From Alphaproteobacteria bacterium (GTDB lineage: Bacteria; Pseudomonadota; Alphaproteobacteria; UBA7887), in NCBI GenBank assembly GCA_028289725.1, contig JANQOH010000470.1, positions 1 through 16,152 of the forward strand: a stretch of DNA of 16,152 nt, written 5' to 3'. Positions 14,801 through 16,152 of this stretch are shown piece after piece. The notes below the pieces were generated by a model that did not search any database, was not told where the DNA came from, and saw only the letters and a program-made list of their open reading frames with translations. Both the position numbers and the translations under genes were made by a program. Numbering within the stretch: the first letter of the stretch is position 1; each line of letters begins with the position of its first letter.

Positions 14801-15303
14801 CCCCGCACCGCGTATTCGCCGGGCTCCATTACCGTTCCGACGCGTTGATAGCCGTTGAGCGCCAGAAAAGCGGTGAGCGCATCCAAGTCGAAGGGCGCGC
14901 CGACTTTGGTCGACCAATGACTGCCGGCGATCGCGTGCCGTGGTGCAATGCGCTGACTGAGGGCACTGACCGTGGTCAGCACCAGTCGTCCGCGCGGCTT
15001 GTTCGGCGCGGACAATTGGCTCAAGCACATCAAGCGTTCGGCGCAAATATCGACGTGCGGCGATGCACGGTCGTAGGGCAAACAATCCCAGGCCGGAAAC
15101 ATTAGCGGCGCGGCCTCCGGCGCAAAAAATTTGAGCGCGTTGGCGAAAGCGCGAAGCCGGGCGTCATCACGCGCGACGAAAAGCAGATCCTGCTCAGGAG
15201 CCTGCTTGTGGTGGTCACTGAAGGCCAGCGCGTCGCGTCCCTCCTGCGCGCCACCCAAGAGCGCCGTTCCGGGCGCCGCCAGTGCCTCTTGCATTGATAA
15301 CAT
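11815..15303 (-). CDS. mfd: Transcription-repair coupling factor
   Basis: DNA translocase that removes RNA polymerase stalled at lesions and recruits UvrA. The 1162-residue length is normal. In order: UvrB-like N-terminal region (for example FPAWDCLPYDRASPH, 69-83); RNA-polymerase interaction domain around 490-560 (GDLVVHIDHGIGRYQ, 494-508); RecG-like motor with Walker A GDVGFGKTE (643-651), Walker B DEEQHFG (744-750), SATPIPRT (770-777), IESGLDVPTANT (886-897) and QLRGRVGRS (913-921); the translocation motif region GAGNLLGEEQSG (969-980); and the C-terminal TRCF domain. All motor motifs look intact. The ATG at 15303 shares one base with the sdhE stop (TGATG), so it is translated in the sdhE transcript. 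A hairpin covers its stop codon. Confidence 0.97.
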   Translation of the reverse strand: MLSMQEALAAPGTALLGGAQEGRDALAFSDHHKQAPEQDLLFVARDDARLRAFANALKFFAPEAAPLMFPAWDCLPYDRASPHVDICAERLMCLSQLSAPNKPRGRLVLTTVSALSQRIAPRHAIAGSHWSTKVGAPFDLDALTAFLALNGYQRVGTVMEPGEYAVRGGIVDLFPAGASSPVRFDLFGDVVEGIRQFDPLSQRTTDPVDAVDLVPVSEIDLGEASVARFRAGYRALFGAVTGDDPLYEAISSGQRHPGMEHWLPLFHDGLETLFDYLPGATVFLDHLVDEVLDQRRESIDDYYQARLAALDTPTSLGGPAYKPVPPDQLYLDIATWNALLETRAVGQFSPFRPPEAANASIDLRARRGREFGPERRAQDVALFDAVKKHITTAIEDGRKVAIAGTTVGARDRLTTLLREHGVEHVQPIETWNEVETAPSETVAAFVLDLDHGFETPTLMVLSEADILGDRLARPARRARRAANFLSEATGLETGDLVVHIDHGIGRYQSLETLEVGGAPHDCLLLIYAGNDKLYLPVENIEMLSRFGAGEAAEDVALDKLGSASWQARKARLKKRLRDMADELIRVAAERALKAAPAINAPAGLYEEFSARFPYTETDDQVKAIDDCLADLAADKPMDRLVCGDVGFGKTEVALRAAFVTAFAGKQVAVVVPTTLLCRQHYATFTDRFAGAPVRIAQLSRLVPAKQAAEVRRDLADGKVDIAIGTHSLLSKSTEFSDLGLLVIDEEQHFGVAQKERLKALKADVHVLTLSATPIPRTLQLAMSGVRSLSLIATPPVDRLAVRTFVMPFDPVIVKEAILRERHRGGQIFYICPRIEDLDKVAAEIRHIVPDIRMAIAHGRMPPRQLEDTMTAFYEGKYDLLLSTSIIESGLDVPTANTLIVHRADMFGLAQLYQLRGRVGRSKTRAYAYYTVRSEKLLKGAAEKRLQVIQTLDSLGAGFSLASHDMDIRGAGNLLGEEQSGHIREVGLELYQQLLEEAVQAARGGQTPDAPPVEEWSPQIAVGSAVLIPESYVADLGVRLGLYRRLGELKTDADIDAFTAELVDRFGALPDEVENLLKIVRIKRLCRIAGIEKVDAGPKGAVVAFRENSFAAPDKLIAYIGRNADSVRVRPDHSLVVSRGWQRESERLTELDKLVAELADLAA

Positions 15304-15581
15304 CAGGTGTCGCCGACTGCTGTCGAATGTCCGCGCAACAGCGCCATCACATCATGGTCAAGTGCTTCCGGCACCGGGGCGCGACCAACCACCCAGTCCC
15401 ATATGTCCGGATCTTCCTGATTGAGCAGTAGCTCGAATCGTTTGAGCTGCGCCTCGTCAAAATGATCGAGATGCCGATCGGCGAAACGCCCCAGCAATAG
15501 GTCCGCTTCCCGCGAGCCACGGTGCCAGCAGCGAAATTTCAGCCGTTTGCGGCGTGTTTCGATATCGTTGATGTCGGACAT
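15303..15581 (-). CDS. sdhE: FAD assembly factor SdhE (succinate dehydrogenase assembly factor 2 family)
   Basis: A 92-residue protein that helps attach FAD covalently to the flavoprotein subunit of succinate dehydrogenase. The start MSDINDIETRRKRLKFRCWHR, the RGSRE flavinylation motif (21-25) and ADLLLGRFAD (26-35) are clear family marks, as is WDWVVG (61-66). The ATG at 15581 is preferred over a TTG at 15626, because family members begin at this point and a promoter fits just before it. There is no Shine-Dalgarno sequence. It overlaps mfd by one base and is divergent from recG, with 89 bases between. Confidence 0.93.
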   Translation of the reverse strand: MSDINDIETRRKRLKFRCWHRGSREADLLLGRFADRHLDHFDEAQLKRFELLLNQEDPDIWDWVVGRAPVPEALDHDVMALLRGHSTAVGDT

Positions 15582-15590
15582 GGCCGCCCG

Positions 15591-15619
15591 GATATAAGCT
15601 GTCCGGCGATTGGTGTCAG
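15591..15619 (-). promoter_or_regulatory. Predicted promoter of sdhE-mfd, possibly giving a leaderless transcript
   Basis: On the minus strand CTGACA (15619-15614) and TATATC (15596-15591) are 17 bases apart, a good -35 and a fair -10. The -10 ends nine bases before the sdhE ATG, so transcription would begin at or within about three bases of the start codon. This agrees with the absence of a ribosome site. Confidence 0.4.
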
Positions 15620-15670
15620 CCTCCAATCTTCACATCTTTCGAGTCGTTCACGTCAGATTGCAATTGGCAT

Positions 15671-16152
15671 ATGCGGCCGCAAATTCTTAACCCGATTTTC
15701 GCACAAGTCACCGCTCTGACCGGCGTTGGACCACGCATTGCGAAACTGCTCAACAAAGTCGCCGGGCCGCGCGTGATCGATTTGCTGTGGCATTTGCCGA
15801 CGGGCGTGATCGATCGCCGGTTCGCGCCAAAGATCGCGGACGCGCCCGATGGCACCATCGCGACGCTGACCGTGACCGTCGACGAACACCGGCCGCCGCA
15901 CCATAAGCGCCAGCCCTATCGTGTGCTGTGCCACGACGAGACAGGCGCCATTTCATTGGTGTTCTTTCACGCCCGTGAGGATTATGTGCGTCGGACGTTA
16001 CCCGAAGGCGAGACGCTCTTGGTCAGCGGTCGTGTCGAGCATTTCGGCGGCGAACCGCAAATGACCCACCCCGATCACATCGCAAAGCCCGAAGAAGCGG
16101 ATACGCTGCCGCGCATAGAAGCGGTTTATCCGCTCACCGCCGGCCTCACCGC
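15671..16152 (+). CDS. recG: ATP-dependent DNA helicase RecG, N-terminal part, cut by window edge
   Basis: Branch-migration helicase that acts on stalled replication forks and recombination intermediates. The first 160 residues are present, with no stop or frameshift before the edge. An N-terminal helical segment with the HhH-like ALTGVGPRIAKLLNKV (residues 15-30) and DLLWHLPTGVIDRR (38-51) is followed by the OB-fold wedge domain (about 60-150, including LLVSGRVEHFGGEPQMTHPDH). The helicase motifs lie outside the window. The ATG at 15671 has no obvious Shine-Dalgarno sequence. It is divergent from sdhE-mfd, a common arrangement in Alphaproteobacteria. Confidence 0.93.
   Translation, partial: MRPQILNPIFAQVTALTGVGPRIAKLLNKVAGPRVIDLLWHLPTGVIDRRFAPKIADAPDGTIATLTVTVDEHRPPHHKRQPYRVLCHDETGAISLVFFHAREDYVRRTLPEGETLLVSGRVEHFGGEPQMTHPDHIAKPEEADTLPRIEAVYPLTAGLT

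Noticed and set aside
1..16152. CRISPR array, insertion sequence, prophage, toxin-antitoxin or defence genes
   Set aside because: No repeated spacers, transposase, integrase or paired small toxin/antitoxin frames were seen on either strand.

Overview
This window looks like chromosomal DNA from a GC-rich alphaproteobacterium, probably of the Rhodospirillales type. Three things suggest this. There is a DUF2849 gene between cysG and cysI, a recG / sdhE-mfd divergon, and a PleD/PopA-like receiver-receiver-GGDEF protein. This placement comes from gene content alone. I see no rRNA, tRNA, insertion sequence, CRISPR array, integrase or phage gene, and nearly every base is coding or sits in a short gap.

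Layout. (1) 1-3838, minus strand: sulfur assimilation. An Rrf2-family regulator and cysteine synthase (rrf2-cysK) form one operon. Downstream is cysG, DUF2849 and the start of cysI (siroheme synthesis and sulfite reduction), preceded by an AT-rich control region and a possible 44-codon leader gene. The two promoter regions share a sequence element that may be an Rrf2 operator. (2) 4026-7182, plus strand: three proteins with export signals, namely an amidohydrolase, a pentapeptide-repeat protein and a diheme cytochrome c of the peroxidase/MauG type. The last two genes overlap or nearly touch. (3) 7205-9642, minus strand: an acyl-CoA synthetase and an SDR oxidoreductase in a two-gene operon with a 4-base overlap, likely acyl/fatty-acid metabolism. 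(4) 9775-11802, plus strand: a degenerate REC-REC-GGDEF protein that keeps a c-di-GMP inhibitory-site motif but has lost the catalytic GGDEF signature, then a FrnE-type DsbA-family oxidoreductase. (5) 11815-15581, minus strand: sdhE and mfd, overlapping by one base, convergent with the DsbA-like gene across a strong hairpin. (6) 15671 to the end, plus strand: recG, cut by the window edge.

How they fit together. Region 1 would feed sulfite to sulfide (CysI with CysG-made siroheme) and then to cysteine (CysK), with the Rrf2 protein as the obvious candidate regulator. CysK may act as its partner, as in the CymR-CysK pair of Firmicutes. Regions 5-6 are core DNA-repair and respiratory-assembly genes in a common alphaproteobacterial arrangement. 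The most unusual items are the putative Rrf2-CysK sulfur switch with a basic tail on CysK, the PopA-like c-di-GMP receptor candidate, and the coupled pentapeptide-repeat / diheme cytochrome pair. None is proven by sequence alone.
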